From Clavulina sp. PMI_390 (lineage: Eukaryota; Basidiomycota; Agaricomycetes; Cantharellales; Hydnaceae), in contig WIDE01000037.1 in the NCBI GenBank assembly GCA_015039315.1, positions 2,533-66,532 on the forward strand: a stretch of DNA of 64,000 bases, read 5' to 3'. This document shows positions 47,287-62,672 of this stretch, piece by piece (positions within the stretch are counted from its first letter, which is position 1; each line of letters begins with the position of its first letter). The translations under genes and the position numbers were made by a program. The notes below the pieces were generated by a model that had not been told where the DNA came from, ran no database searches, and saw only the letters and a program-made list of their open reading frames with translations.

Positions 47287-50200
47287 ATGAACTCTTTAAC
47301 ATACATCTCGCGCCAGTTTGACGTCCTCGCAAGCACGACTGGCGTCTCGATCTCCAGCCCCAATGCACCCGCAAGGTCTGCGCCACCATCACCTTCTAAC
47401 CGACATCGTGCCGTGATCAATCAGGATGCATATCTTAACGAGGCTTCATCGTCCTCGTCTGCTACCTCAACGTCGCTCTCGTTGTCGATGCCAGACATTC
47501 GAATCCGCAAGGCATCCCAGCCATCGTCATCGTCACTGTCGTCATCATCCTCTTCCGCATCTCCGTCCGGCTCAAACACAAACTCCAACTCGGGTAACAC
47601 ATCTATGCCTCGCGGGAGGAGTAAAGCCCAGGCGTTCTTGCAAGGCCCTCGTAGGACACGCACCCGTCCTTCCAGCAGAACAAACAGCAGTAACCTCCTC
47701 CACCATCCACCCCCGGCAGTATCAGAGAAGGATGCACTAGCGGCTATGGAGTTGGAGCTCGATATGCTTGACCCAGTGAACGTCCCGCTACCTCCTACAC
47801 CATCTGGTCCCTTCGCATCGTTGCCATTCACCGAGTCTTCGTCGCAATCATCCTACCCATCAGCATCCCCGCACCCAAGCCAAGAATTTCTTACCATGCG
47901 CAAATCTTCGTCATCTACATCCCCCTCCACTTCCTCATCGCCGTCTACACAATCGACATCATCGGCCTCATCCATGAGCCCCGCTCCTCTGCGGAGGCGA
48001 CGACGTCGACGCATGACTGTCGCCTTCTTGGTCCTTCGGCCTTTTGTCAGTATTTGGCATCTACTACTGTCGGCATGGCTCTGGCTTTTGGGGGTCGTTG
48101 GTGGAGAAGCCCCTGTTGCCACCTTTGAGCGAAGGCGCGGCTCGAGCTCAAGTTCTTTGAACTCGCGGTCGTTGAAGAAAAAGGCTTCATCATCTTCAAT
48201 TCTCGAGCCATCCCCGTCTGATGCTACCAGTCCAAGGGGGTCTACCACTCAATCAACGATGGCCACTGCTTCAGAATCCAGTGCCGGAAGTGATGACAAG
48301 CCTGATGCGACGCTTGTCGGCACAGACGAAGAAACAGACAACCAGGGTATCACGGCAGCCGATGAAGGAACTTCAGAAATAGTGACCTCATCCCCTTCCA
48401 AAGATCTTGCCAAGTCGAGTCGGATGTCCTTATCTGATTCACGTTCTATTGGCCCCGAAACGGATCCAGAATCATTTGCAGCCTCAGCATCGTTGCTCCT
48501 CGAGACACCTCCACTCGAGGACATTTTAATAGACGATGATGCCGAAGACCCTATCCCCTCCTTGCTGCCTTCTTCTCTTCCTCCCCTATCATCTGGAGGA
48601 CAAGTCCCTCCATCCTCCATACTTCTCAGCAGTGGAAGCACCACCAACAGTCGCGTGAGACTCTCTCTGCCATCACAATCCCCGTCCTCGACCTCCGCCC
48701 CGAAGAACCAAAGCCACCAGCGTCAGGACCGTCCTGAAGAGCGGGGTAAGCTGACACCGTGGCCGAGCGAAGAACGCATCCGTCGGCACGCGTCAGTAGA
48801 TTCCGCCATGGCTAACCTTGGGGCAGGGTTAGGGCTGAGGGGACGCTTCTCACTCGGTGTTGAGACCGACGAGGAGGAAGATGAGGACGATGAAACGGAG
48901 GAAGAAGAAGATGCAGAGAGCAGGGAGCGCGAGGAGCAAGATGAAGAGGAGATCGACCAAGCCCTGCTGTGGAAGCGGAAAGGCAAGGGTAAAGGCAAAC
49001 GTAAGGGGAAAGCACAACGGGCCGTGACGTTGCCACTCAACTCCCCACCGTTCGCTGTCTCGGCTACCATTGCTGATTCTTCGGCCCCTTCTCTTGCCCC
49101 ATTGGATTTGAACGTCGACCATCTTCAACTCGAGAGGAGACCGTCAAAAGGCAAAGGGCTGGGCAAAACGAAGCAGCTCGAGCGGTCACTTGCTTCGGGG
49201 GAACTGACGGTCCCAAAGACTATCATTACTCCACCCTCTACCGCACAATTGGCATCCCTTGGCTCCGCTCCTGCGAAGGATGATACTGATGGCAGCCATA
49301 CCTTTGACGAAGGGAAACCATCGGAAGACATCGTCCCTACTCCCGCTCCCGCTCCCAGTCCTCCAGAAGCTCCTTCTGCTCTTCCCTCAAAACCCTCTCA
49401 GACGCTCCTCCTTCCCAACAAACTCGGCAATTCTTACCTCACTGCATCGTCATCCCGCAAATCGAATCGCCGCGCATCGTCGCCTTCGCGCAAGAATAGC
49501 GGAAACAACACGTACCAGACTCTTACTTCGCCAACAGCTGGACTAGGATCAAGCACAGGTGTGAGTGCACCAATGGTGCGCACCAAAACGCCGTTCCATA
49601 TGCCCAAGACGCTTGTGCTCGACTTGGACGAGACGCTCATCCACAGCACGTCCTCGCGCGCCTCGCTCCCCTCTCACTCTTCCTCTGGTGGATCAGGCGG
49701 TGGTTTGTTCAATGAGCTCGGGGGCTTGTTTGTTGGTGGTGGTTCTGGAGGAGGGTTTGGTGGGATGGGCCTGTTCTCGTCGGGCTTGCTGGCTGGTGCG
49801 GGCGGACTATTAGGGAAGGGGAGCGATAGGGAGAGGGCAAGAGCCGGACATATGATTGAGGTGGTTCTGAACGGGCGAAGCACGCTGTATACTGTGTATA
49901 AGCGGCCGTTTGTGGATTACTTCTTACGCAAGGTGAGAAGACGTGTCCCAAGTGATGTCGAGGATCACTTGACTGACTTTGTCATTTCAGGTATCTTCAT
50001 GGTACACCCTCGTTGTGTTCACTGCGTCGATGCAGGAATATGCTGATCCTGTCATTGACTGGCTGGATGGCGGCCGCGGGATCCTGAGCAGACGGCTGTT
50101 CCGTGAGGTTCGTGTGCTCTTCTCGCTCACCCTCATCAATCCGTTACAAATCACTGAGCATATACATCGCTATAGTCGTGCACACAGTTACCGAACGGCA

Positions 50201-50478
50201 GCTACGCCAAGGACCTATCACAGATCGAGGCTGATCTAAGCCGCGTTTGCCTTTTGGACAACTCTCCTGCCAGTTATAGTCTTGACCAAGGTTCGTCGGG
50301 TTGTCGCTCCTGCATAAGGCTTGATAAACTCATGTTATTTTCCACAGCGAATGGCATCCCTATTGAAGGCTGGTACTCAGACCCTTCGGATGAAGCCCTC
50401 CTTGATCTGCTCCCAGTTCTGGACTCGCTCCGCTTCACAAGTGATGTGAGGCGGGTGTTGAGCATCAAGGCGTTCTAA
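47287..50478 (+). CDS. NEM1: Nem1-type nuclear envelope phosphatase (DxDx(T/V) family, 1002 aa)
   Basis: Four exons (47287-49932, 49991-50107, 50176-50290, 50348-50478) join to 3009 nt. The first 760 residues are low-complexity Ser/Pro/Glu sequence with one hydrophobic segment ([20 protein letters not shown]) that suits membrane anchoring. The catalytic NIF/FCP1 domain starts at [13 protein letters not shown] (catalytic Asp pair) and continues [69 protein letters not shown] and [13 protein letters not shown]. These blocks match yeast Nem1 and Dullard/CTDNEP1, which with Spo7 dephosphorylate the lipin Pah1 and control lipid synthesis at the ER/nuclear membrane. Odd: a Gly-rich insert of about 65 residues sits between LIHS and HMIEVVLNG. 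Confidence 0.88.
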
Positions 50479-51558
50479 CGGGTTATTGGGGCTCAGTACG
50501 CAAGGGCTTTCAACCCCAGCCATAATATCGTTATTCTCCCAAAGTCAGAAATCTGGCCAAACTTCAAATGTGTTTTCAAGTCAACGCCCTCCCTCCATCG
50601 TTACTTGCTCCGTTTCCCTCCTCTCCGTCGTTCGTTGACTTGCTCCCTGCCCAACCCTCACACTCATCCTCTTTCTCTCTCCCTCTCATCGCGCTTTTAG
50701 GTGCCAAGAGACATTTCGATTATGCATTGCTTTCCTATTGCTAGAACTCAAAGGTTCCTCCTTTGCGATCTCGTTTTGCTCACCTTCTCCAAATTCAACT
50801 TTCGTGGCTGGTACTCAACTGCCAGCGATCACCTTCCGCATCACTTACTTCATACACTGAAAATTCTCTATTTTGCTTCAAATATCGCTACGTTCTTACT
50901 TCGTGAACATTACCAACCCATCCCACAAACATTGTGCCATCCTTTGCATTTTCCACTCTTGGCCCTAGTATATTTCACTACCTTTGTCGTCTTAGTAATA
51001 AAGCTGTAGTCTCCACTATCTATCTTTAGCTCCATCTCACTGAACTCATCTGATCTTGGGAGGTCATATGGAAAATGTGTTTCGCCAAGCAGATGTTGAC
51101 ACTGTTGGGTGCGGGACCGAAGTCAGAGCCCCACACAATCGGCCATCACTTGTGAAGGACCACTATTCAACCACAAAAATAGGGTCATATTCTCCCATAG
51201 TTGCTTAGGCGATTGGCGAGCACTATTCGTGTCCCAACGTTTGGTACGTACGCTCAGGACATTTCTCATGACCTTGCGGAATCTCGGGGAATCATCAACA
51301 TATCTATCTTAGCGATCCCGGCCTTCACAGCCTTTCTTTTATTATACTTGATATCCAAGAAATGAAATTCGGGACGCTTCTCTAGCGAGGGGCCCACAAG
51401 TCTATGCCGGCCTCCGATCAAACTTCTGTGCCGAGCACAGGCACGGTGGAGGTTGATGATGAATCTGCCATAGACAATATTCTAGCTATAATACCACGCT
51501 GCTAAGCGAGCCTCTCTCTCTGCTCTCGCACTCACTCCTCGCCAAGAAAACTGCCGCC
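50479..51558. other. Intergenic before the lipase cluster
   Basis: Pyrimidine-rich sequence (3' UTR of the Nem1-type gene), then the promoter of the first lipase gene. A 102-codon plus ORF (50701-51009) has no recognisable family. Confidence 0.4.
51487..51493 (+). promoter_or_regulatory. TATA-like box of lipase gene A
   Basis: TATAATA about 66 nt upstream of the ATG at 51559, a spacing similar to the boxes before lipases B and C. Confidence 0.35.
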
Positions 51559-53945
<2,387 letters not shown>

Positions 53946-54188
53946 ATTCTGCCTAGTCAAGAGTGATCGGAGACAAAGAGCAAGAGGGTTGGCTTGAGAC
54001 AGGTGTATAGCTCGATGATATCGGAGAGCGTTCACTTGTCGTAAAGCACATATGTTATTCAAGACCTGGATTCTATGTAATAGGACATGAGGTCGTGCTA
54101 GCTGCTCCGGCACTTTGGAGAAGAGACATGATTGTGACCCGAGATTGACTGCACGACCGCCTTGTTCGCCACATGAGGCTTCGACCGA

Positions 54189-56644
<2,456 letters not shown>

Positions 56645-56648
56645 TGCG

Positions 56649-56662
56649 AAGCTAGGGCCGGT
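56649..56662 (-). repeat. 14-nt leader block shared by lipases B and C
   Basis: The plus strand reads AAGCTAGGGCCGGT here and again at 59702-59715, in both cases just upstream of the ATG of a minus-strand lipase gene. It is absent before lipase A. It may be a duplicated leader remnant or a shared regulatory site. Confidence 0.6.
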
Positions 56663-56705
56663 TAAGGCAACTGAGGGGGAAAGTTGATTGTTCAAGGACT
56701 GGGGC

Positions 56706-56714
56706 CATAAATAG
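56706..56714 (-). promoter_or_regulatory. TATA-like box of lipase gene B
   Basis: Minus strand reads CTATTTATG about 62 nt upstream of the ATG. Confidence 0.35.
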
Positions 56715-57140
56715 CCGAGCTGTGTGCAATACGATTTCAAATTTGCGACCGTCGAGACTCTGACTCGTTATTTGCAATGGAATAGCCATCGCTGAAGATT
56801 GAGCTCGAGGTATCATCAAGAGTGCAGTAGGTTCAAATATTCCATGTCAGTGTTGAGATGTCATGATCCAAATACAGTGTGAGGCGATGCTCAAATGCTG
56901 CTTCGGTTGAGGGTTGCCCCGCGCTGTGCTGGGTGGGGTGTGTCAAATGGAGTGGCATGGAGTCGACGGTGTGGACACGGAGGCGGGAGGTGACAGAGAA
57001 TCAGTGTAAATAAACCCCGCTATGAGCGTTGGATATAGTAATCGTGGCCTACGACGGCACATATGGATCGAAGAGAAGGTAGAGTACATTTCATAAAGTC
57101 CGTTAGCTCGCAACAGAAATGGTCGTGCTGAATCGTGAAA

Positions 57141-59670
57141 TCAGATATAGTTGGCCGTCGTCCATGGCTCACTTCCCAAGAAAGCAATGCCTGAGACGCG
57201 ATAGTTGTCCTTGATGAGAGCCGTTACGTTCGTCGCTGTAGAATTGGCAGGGATTCCAAATTGCATCGTCGTGCGCGAGGTACCGTATTTGGGCCAAGTG
57301 GATACTAGAAGACAGTTGATGATAAGGTGACTGGGATGGGAAACAAGTGCTGAGAGGAGGAGGGACGTACGACCAGCGCCGTTGGGCGACAGAGTGTGCG
57401 CGAATTGGAGCCACGCGTCAAGCATTGCGATTGAAGTTTGCCCCTCGACGCTTGTGGCATTTAGCGCGGCAAACTTGCCATAAACTGAAAGAGGAGAACC
57501 AGCAGCCACGATGGAGCAATAAGCACCAGTTAGCATTGGCACGTTATTCTCACTAGGATAGTGAGACAGTCACAAGAACGAATAATTGGCACATACCATA
57601 CTGAATCTCGCTCGAATGATAAACTCCAAGAGCAGGAGTTGCCCCTGGCGTGTTCTGAACGAACAAGTAATTGTAGACAGGATAAAATTTGTCCCTCGCC
57701 AGGTACGCGTCGAGCAACAACCTCCTTCCAGCTTGGAAAATTGAGTCGCCGAGAACAGCTGCGTAGCGCTTATACTGGTTGGTCGCGAGCGGCTCGTAGA
57801 ACCGGTATGAGGGCGAAACAGTCAGTGGGGCAAAAGGCGAGTCGAGAGCAGGGTTGTCGGGATATAGTTTGAGCAGGTCAGGGACGAGAGTTTTTGTCAA
57901 CGAGCCCTCTGTGGCGTTGTTGATATATAGGCCAGCTAGAAGGAACAGTCGTAATATATGAAAAGAACAGCAAAATCGCAACAGATCAGCCTGTGCTTAC
58001 ATTCAATGACAGGAACAAATTCAGAGGAGTCGTTGACAGAAGATGAAGCAAATAGAGTGCCTTCGTCCAAGTTATTGCCTGTATCATAGGAATAGTCAGA
58101 TCCCAGCCGTGACTACCTTGATTATTCAAGGGGCATATAATCAACTCACCCATCATGAGAGGAATCGTGGATACCCTCTTGCCTCTCACTTGAATTGAAG
58201 GGGATGAATCGTGGAAGTACCCATCAATGACTCGGTTGAAAGGCAAAGCAAGCGTGGAGGTGGAGAGCAAGAGCAAGCTGGCGTTGTACACAACAGCCGT
58301 TGGCATAGAACGAAGACATGCGATTGCCGTGCCATTTGCGAGTGCCGGACCGCATCCCGAAGCCGTCACGAAGGCTTCGTAGCGTGGGTCGAGGTACGAA
58401 GGTGGTGGAACGGGGTCGCTTTATTTCGAGCATGGTCAATAAGCTGAGGTTAAGTCATAATAAATTTTCACAATCAATAATACTTACCCAGAAGGCGCGC
58501 CACTCTCCATAATAGCACCACGGAACAGGCCCAATTTCTTCACAGCCTTACCACGTCCAGCAACGAGCATCGAACCAATGCCGATAGCACCAGCTGATTC
58601 ACCGAATGCTAATTATACGAAAATTAGATGGTAAGCACACAGTTTCAGCCTAGGTGGGCTTGGGAAACATACCTGTCACCTGTGCACATACAGCAAGCCC
58701 AAAGTGGGGCAAAAGATTACCGGGCGGAAGTCAAATGCCCATTGGTTGGACGATAGGTCGATAGGAAGAGCACAAGTCTATTAGCGCAAGAGATGAGGCC
58801 GTAGAAGATTGAACGGACCTTTGTAGGGTCCCCACCAAAGCTGGCGATGTTCTTCTGAGTCCATTGGAATGCGGCCTGGATATCATACAGTCCAGCATTG
58901 AGAACTGTACTTCCTTTCTTCGCCGCAGCCGCCATGTCGGACGATCCCAAGAAACCGAAAGAGTTGACCCTGTAGTTGAACGAGACGTAGATCACTGGCT
59001 GGCTCTACAATAGTAAGGCGAAATGTGTGAATTAGCGGCCGAAAGTAATAGGTCATGGGTAAGCCCAGCCTGTAATACTCCCTCCGCTCCGATAGTAAGG
59101 GCAGAAAAATTACGCGAAAGGGTGGAACTAACCAGCTGAACACTGCGAAGGATAATCGCCGTAGGGTCGTACAGTGGGCTTCCACCGTTGAGGAATGATC
59201 CGCCATAAACCCACATCATAACTGGCAGCTTGGCAGTCGCGTTCACTCCCGTGGGGCGAACGACGTTCACAGAGAGGCAATCCTCTGACATTTGGGTCAC
59301 ATTGAAATCGGACTAAAGAGGGAGGAGAGGGGGTAATCAAGGGTCATTCACAGAACACGAGGTATTCTCTCAGGAGAGGACGTCATACCGTGTCTTGCAT
59401 GCAAACGGGACCATAGGCAGTAGCATTGATCGCGGTCGTTGAGCTATAGTTCGCAGGGACTGGCGCAGCGTAACGTAGGTTGCCAACCGGAGGCTGGGCG
59501 TAGGAGATGCCGAGGAATTCTTCGAGACCGTAGATGCTGCGCGTGCCGATGACGGTGGCATTGCCTGTCAAAGACACGGTGGGAGCCTGGGCAGACACCT
59601 TTCCGGGAATGGCGAGCAAACCCAAGCCAACAAGGAGAGAACTCGACTTCCAGCTCGCAAAACCGACCAT
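57141..59670 (-). CDS. Secreted type-B carboxylesterase/lipase C
   Basis: Third paralogue, in tandem with B. Signal peptide MVGFASWKSSSLLVGLGLLA. Motifs are [89 protein letters not shown], nucleophile FGESAGA, NNLDEGT, GVYHSSEIQY (His), and an AFLGSEPWTTANYI end. The 7-nt microexon at 58673-58679 reads GTGACAG, a silent variant of the GTTACAG in A and B. The start is set by the signal peptide. A TATA box precedes it by about 65 nt. No frame break seen. Confidence 0.92.
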
Positions 59671-59734
59671 TGCGAACAAGGGATGGGGAGAGGGTGGTGC
59701 AAAGCTAGGGCCGGTGACTCGAGGTGCCGACGTG

Positions 59735-59743
59735 CATATATAG
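59735..59743 (-). promoter_or_regulatory. TATA box of lipase gene C
   Basis: Minus strand reads CTATATATG about 65 nt upstream of the ATG at 59670. Confidence 0.45.
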
Positions 59744-60288
59744 AACACCCACACTACCCCACAACGGCATCGGAGACAATAAAGCAGAATATAGCTAATG
59801 GGTCCGTGTGATGGCTGCTGCACATGACGAGTGAGCCCACTCCTAGAGACAGGCGTGTTTTTGTGCCTGATCACCTGTCTCTATGTGCCCTTTCGTTGGG
59901 ATGGAACTTTTACTGCGACACACATTGTTTTCTTCGCTTCTTCTCCAAGCTCTTGCATCATCATGACTGAAGCGGTGGCTGGTCAAATGACCCGAGGCAC
60001 TGAATACAGACGCAGCCGACAGTCCACGCGTTTTAATCTAAGATTCTCCCACAAGCGACGCAAGGTGGCGAATAAATCAACTTTTAACGTAAAGTCTATG
60101 CAGTCAAACGAGGCCCTGAGCGAGCATGGCCAACAATACAATCAAAGTGGAGGTGGTTGGAGCAGCGCAGCGTCAACAGGCCTCGACATCAACAACCCCG
60201 CTTGATGGAAATATTGTGGCAGTATAAATAAAAATCGTCCACGGGTCATACCCAAAAAAGTCTGGGTCAATTCTAAGCCAAAAATGTA
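59744..60288. other. Intergenic between lipase C and the cysteine synthase gene
   Basis: Promoter side of lipase C and the 3' flank of the cysteine synthase gene. A 124-codon plus ORF (59831-60205) has no recognisable product. Confidence 0.4.
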
Positions 60289-62507
60289 TCAGCTTGTTTT
60301 ATCTAGTAGAGAATCTATTATGCTCAGGTCAATGGGGATACCAGCATCTGCAAGATATTGGTCGCTCCTGCACGACACAAAGGGAAGAGTGCTCAGCAAA
60401 CTTGAAGTTATCTCCTGATCATTTATCACTCACCAGAACTGCAGTTACCGTGGAGCAGTACAAGAGCGACAATCAACCAGAGCGATGAATAAGCTATACT
60501 GATTGTCTCAGAGGAACGGAGATGGGACAAACCTTAGAATAATGCCTCGACCCGGAATCACAAAGAATCGTAACGATTACTTTTCCGCTTCGCCTTCCGA
60601 AGCCCGCAGTAGCATCCTTGGCGAGTCTGACACAAGCAACGAGGTTGCAGGCACTACTGGATCCCAAAAAGAGGCCGTCATTTTTCACCAGATAGCGAGA
60701 CATTGCAACGGCTTCGGCGTCCGTCACTCTTTACGATAGAGATAGTGTCAGTAGGATACTATTTTCGATAGGCGCATCGACGCTTACCGATAGGCATCGT
60801 CAATCAGTGCCATGCCCATCTCAAAATTTTGAGTGAGACGGTTGATTCCTCTACGTTGACAAGTAGGGAATTGTGGTCAGTGTGCTGGATTGCTACTTTC
60901 TGCAAGACGATGATGCCTACATTCCCTCTACAACAGTGTCGACCTGGGTTCAGAGCATTAGATCATACAGCCAAAGGCGAAGTAAGGTGCTGTCAGCTTT
61001 CACGTACTTGATGTCGTCGCTTTGTGCCTTCACGCTCTTTCTTGTCGTACATGACGCCAAACTTGACCTTGTTATATAAACTAGAACCTTCTGGGTCCGC
61101 AAGAATAACCTTGACGGTAGGATCAACACTTTTCAGGTATTTGCTGCACCCAGAGATCGTCCCGCCGGTTCCTAGAGGTGCGAAGTCAGCGAATATGCCA
61201 ATCTGTATTGCTAGTGTGTCGTGTCCTAAGAGGACGAACCTGCTCCAGAGACGAACGCGTCCACGTTGCCATTTGTCTGTCGCCAGATTTCCGGTCCAGT
61301 CCCCTCGAGATGCGCTGTGTAGTTTGCCAGATTCTCAAACTGGTCAGCGAAGAATCCTCGGGCCGCAGTTGAGGTGGAACTGTCTCCTTTCTCTACTGAT
61401 GCTTTGGTTGTGACCGTGCTGATGGCGACGTCATGCGAGTCCTGGAGCTGTGTTCGTCCAAATTCGAGGGCTCGCTGTTTCGCAAGGTTCTTGAAAGCCC
61501 GCTTCAACTGAGTAGCGTTCCATGGTGGTAAAAAGGCAGAGAGACTAACCACAAACTATAGAGACATTTAGTACCTCACACAAAAGGAAACGCATGCTCG
61601 TACCTGCTTCTGATCAACGATGCTGGCAGGTCTAACTTTCTCAATGCGAGCGCCCAGGGCCTCGAGAGCCAGGGACTTCTCAGCGGCAACATCGTCCGGC
61701 ATCACGATTGCTACGAGGTGTCAGCTTTCCATCCCCACGCTTGACTACGGATCCTTACTTGTTTGGTATCCCCTAGGAAAACCATCAGGCGGGGCGGAGA
61801 GACTAAGCATATATAGCAGTAATCAACTCACCGCGCTCTCGCCACGGTCGCTATTGATATGCCTGTTGAGCCTACTGTGCCCTCAAATATCATGGAGCCA
61901 GTGTTCGGAAACAAAAGGCCTTGCTGCTCAGCATCATCAATGACTTCGCAATGAGCGGTTAGCATACTCCCAGTACCATTGTCAGGGTGTAGTCAGGCTC
62001 ACTTTTGAGTGCAACGCGATCCTTCACGCTACCCCCCGGATTGAGAAACTGGTAGGTATCCACATAAACCGTTAGGCTCCCTGAAGCATGATTTGCTGCT
62101 AAAAACACCAACTTCGGCCTTTCCCTAATCGTTGATAGTGTGAGAGCTTGCAGTATATGAGGAAGATCATCATAACAAACATACAAGAATCTCGACCCCA
62201 AGGGCATTGCTCAGAGAGTTGATGCGAATAAGAGGCGTATTCCCTAATTCTTTGTGCTAAGAAGGCCATGGATGTACTAGTAGCAAGTTCAGGTACCTAT
62301 CACTCCTGCTATCCCGTCTACAATTTCGTCGCTCCTCAATTCGATAGGTCGTGCCGAGAACTCAGGTTCGTGTGTGTCATTGACCGATTTTGAGCGCCGA
62401 GAGGAGATATAAGTTACTGCAGACGCCGACGTCAATGCAATAGAGATCCCCAAGGCTGCTCCGATCAACACGTCACGGTATCTGCTGTCGATTGAGGTCC
62501 ATGACAT
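60289..62507 (-). CDS. MCY1: Membrane-anchored mitochondrial-type cysteine synthase (Mcy1/Cys12-like)
   Basis: PLP enzyme of the O-acetylserine sulfhydrylase/cystathionine beta-synthase fold. The N-terminus is MSWTSIDSRYRDVLIGAALG, with one transmembrane helix, as in the yeast Mcy1 and S. pombe Cys12 group linked to the mitochondrial outer membrane. The core has GNTPLIRINSL, FLNPGGSVKDRVALK (PLP-binding Lys), FEGTVGSTGISIATVAR, GAGTGGTISGCSKYLK, EGIGINRLTQNF and DSGSRHYSKFWSDQYLADAG near the end. Very short exons are required: 12 nt (62124-62113), 14 nt (61772-61759), 6 nt (61555-61550) and 5 nt (60438-60434). With them the frame is continuous. The substrate is inferred from the family; catalysis was not shown for all members. 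Divergent from deoxyhypusine synthase, with 165 bp between start codons. Confidence 0.88.
60434..60438 (-). other. 5-nt microexon (TTCTG) of the cysteine synthase gene
   Basis: Flanked on the minus strand by CTGCAG and GTGAGT. Without it the conserved HYSKFW motif is lost and the frame shifts. With it, AAG-TTC-TGG-AGC-GAC reads K-F-W-S-D. Confidence 0.75.
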
Positions 62508-62672
62508 TTCAGCACGAAATCGTTGCAAATGTCGGAACCGAGAAGCTTTTGTTTGGTCACATTCTCGGATTAAACAAAGCCTGAGTAAACTTTTCTCTCC
62601 CGATCCCGATCTCATCCAATTACTCAACATGTTTTCGCATATAGTCCTTCTCTCAGAGTTATCGGATAAAAC

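Noticed and set aside
47421..47831. 136-codon minus-strand ORF in the Nem1-type gene
   Set aside because: Antisense shadow of Ser-rich codons in the plus-strand exon.
50701..51009. 102-codon plus ORF after the Nem1-type gene
   Set aside because: Pyrimidine-rich untranslated region; no homology and no signal or splice evidence.
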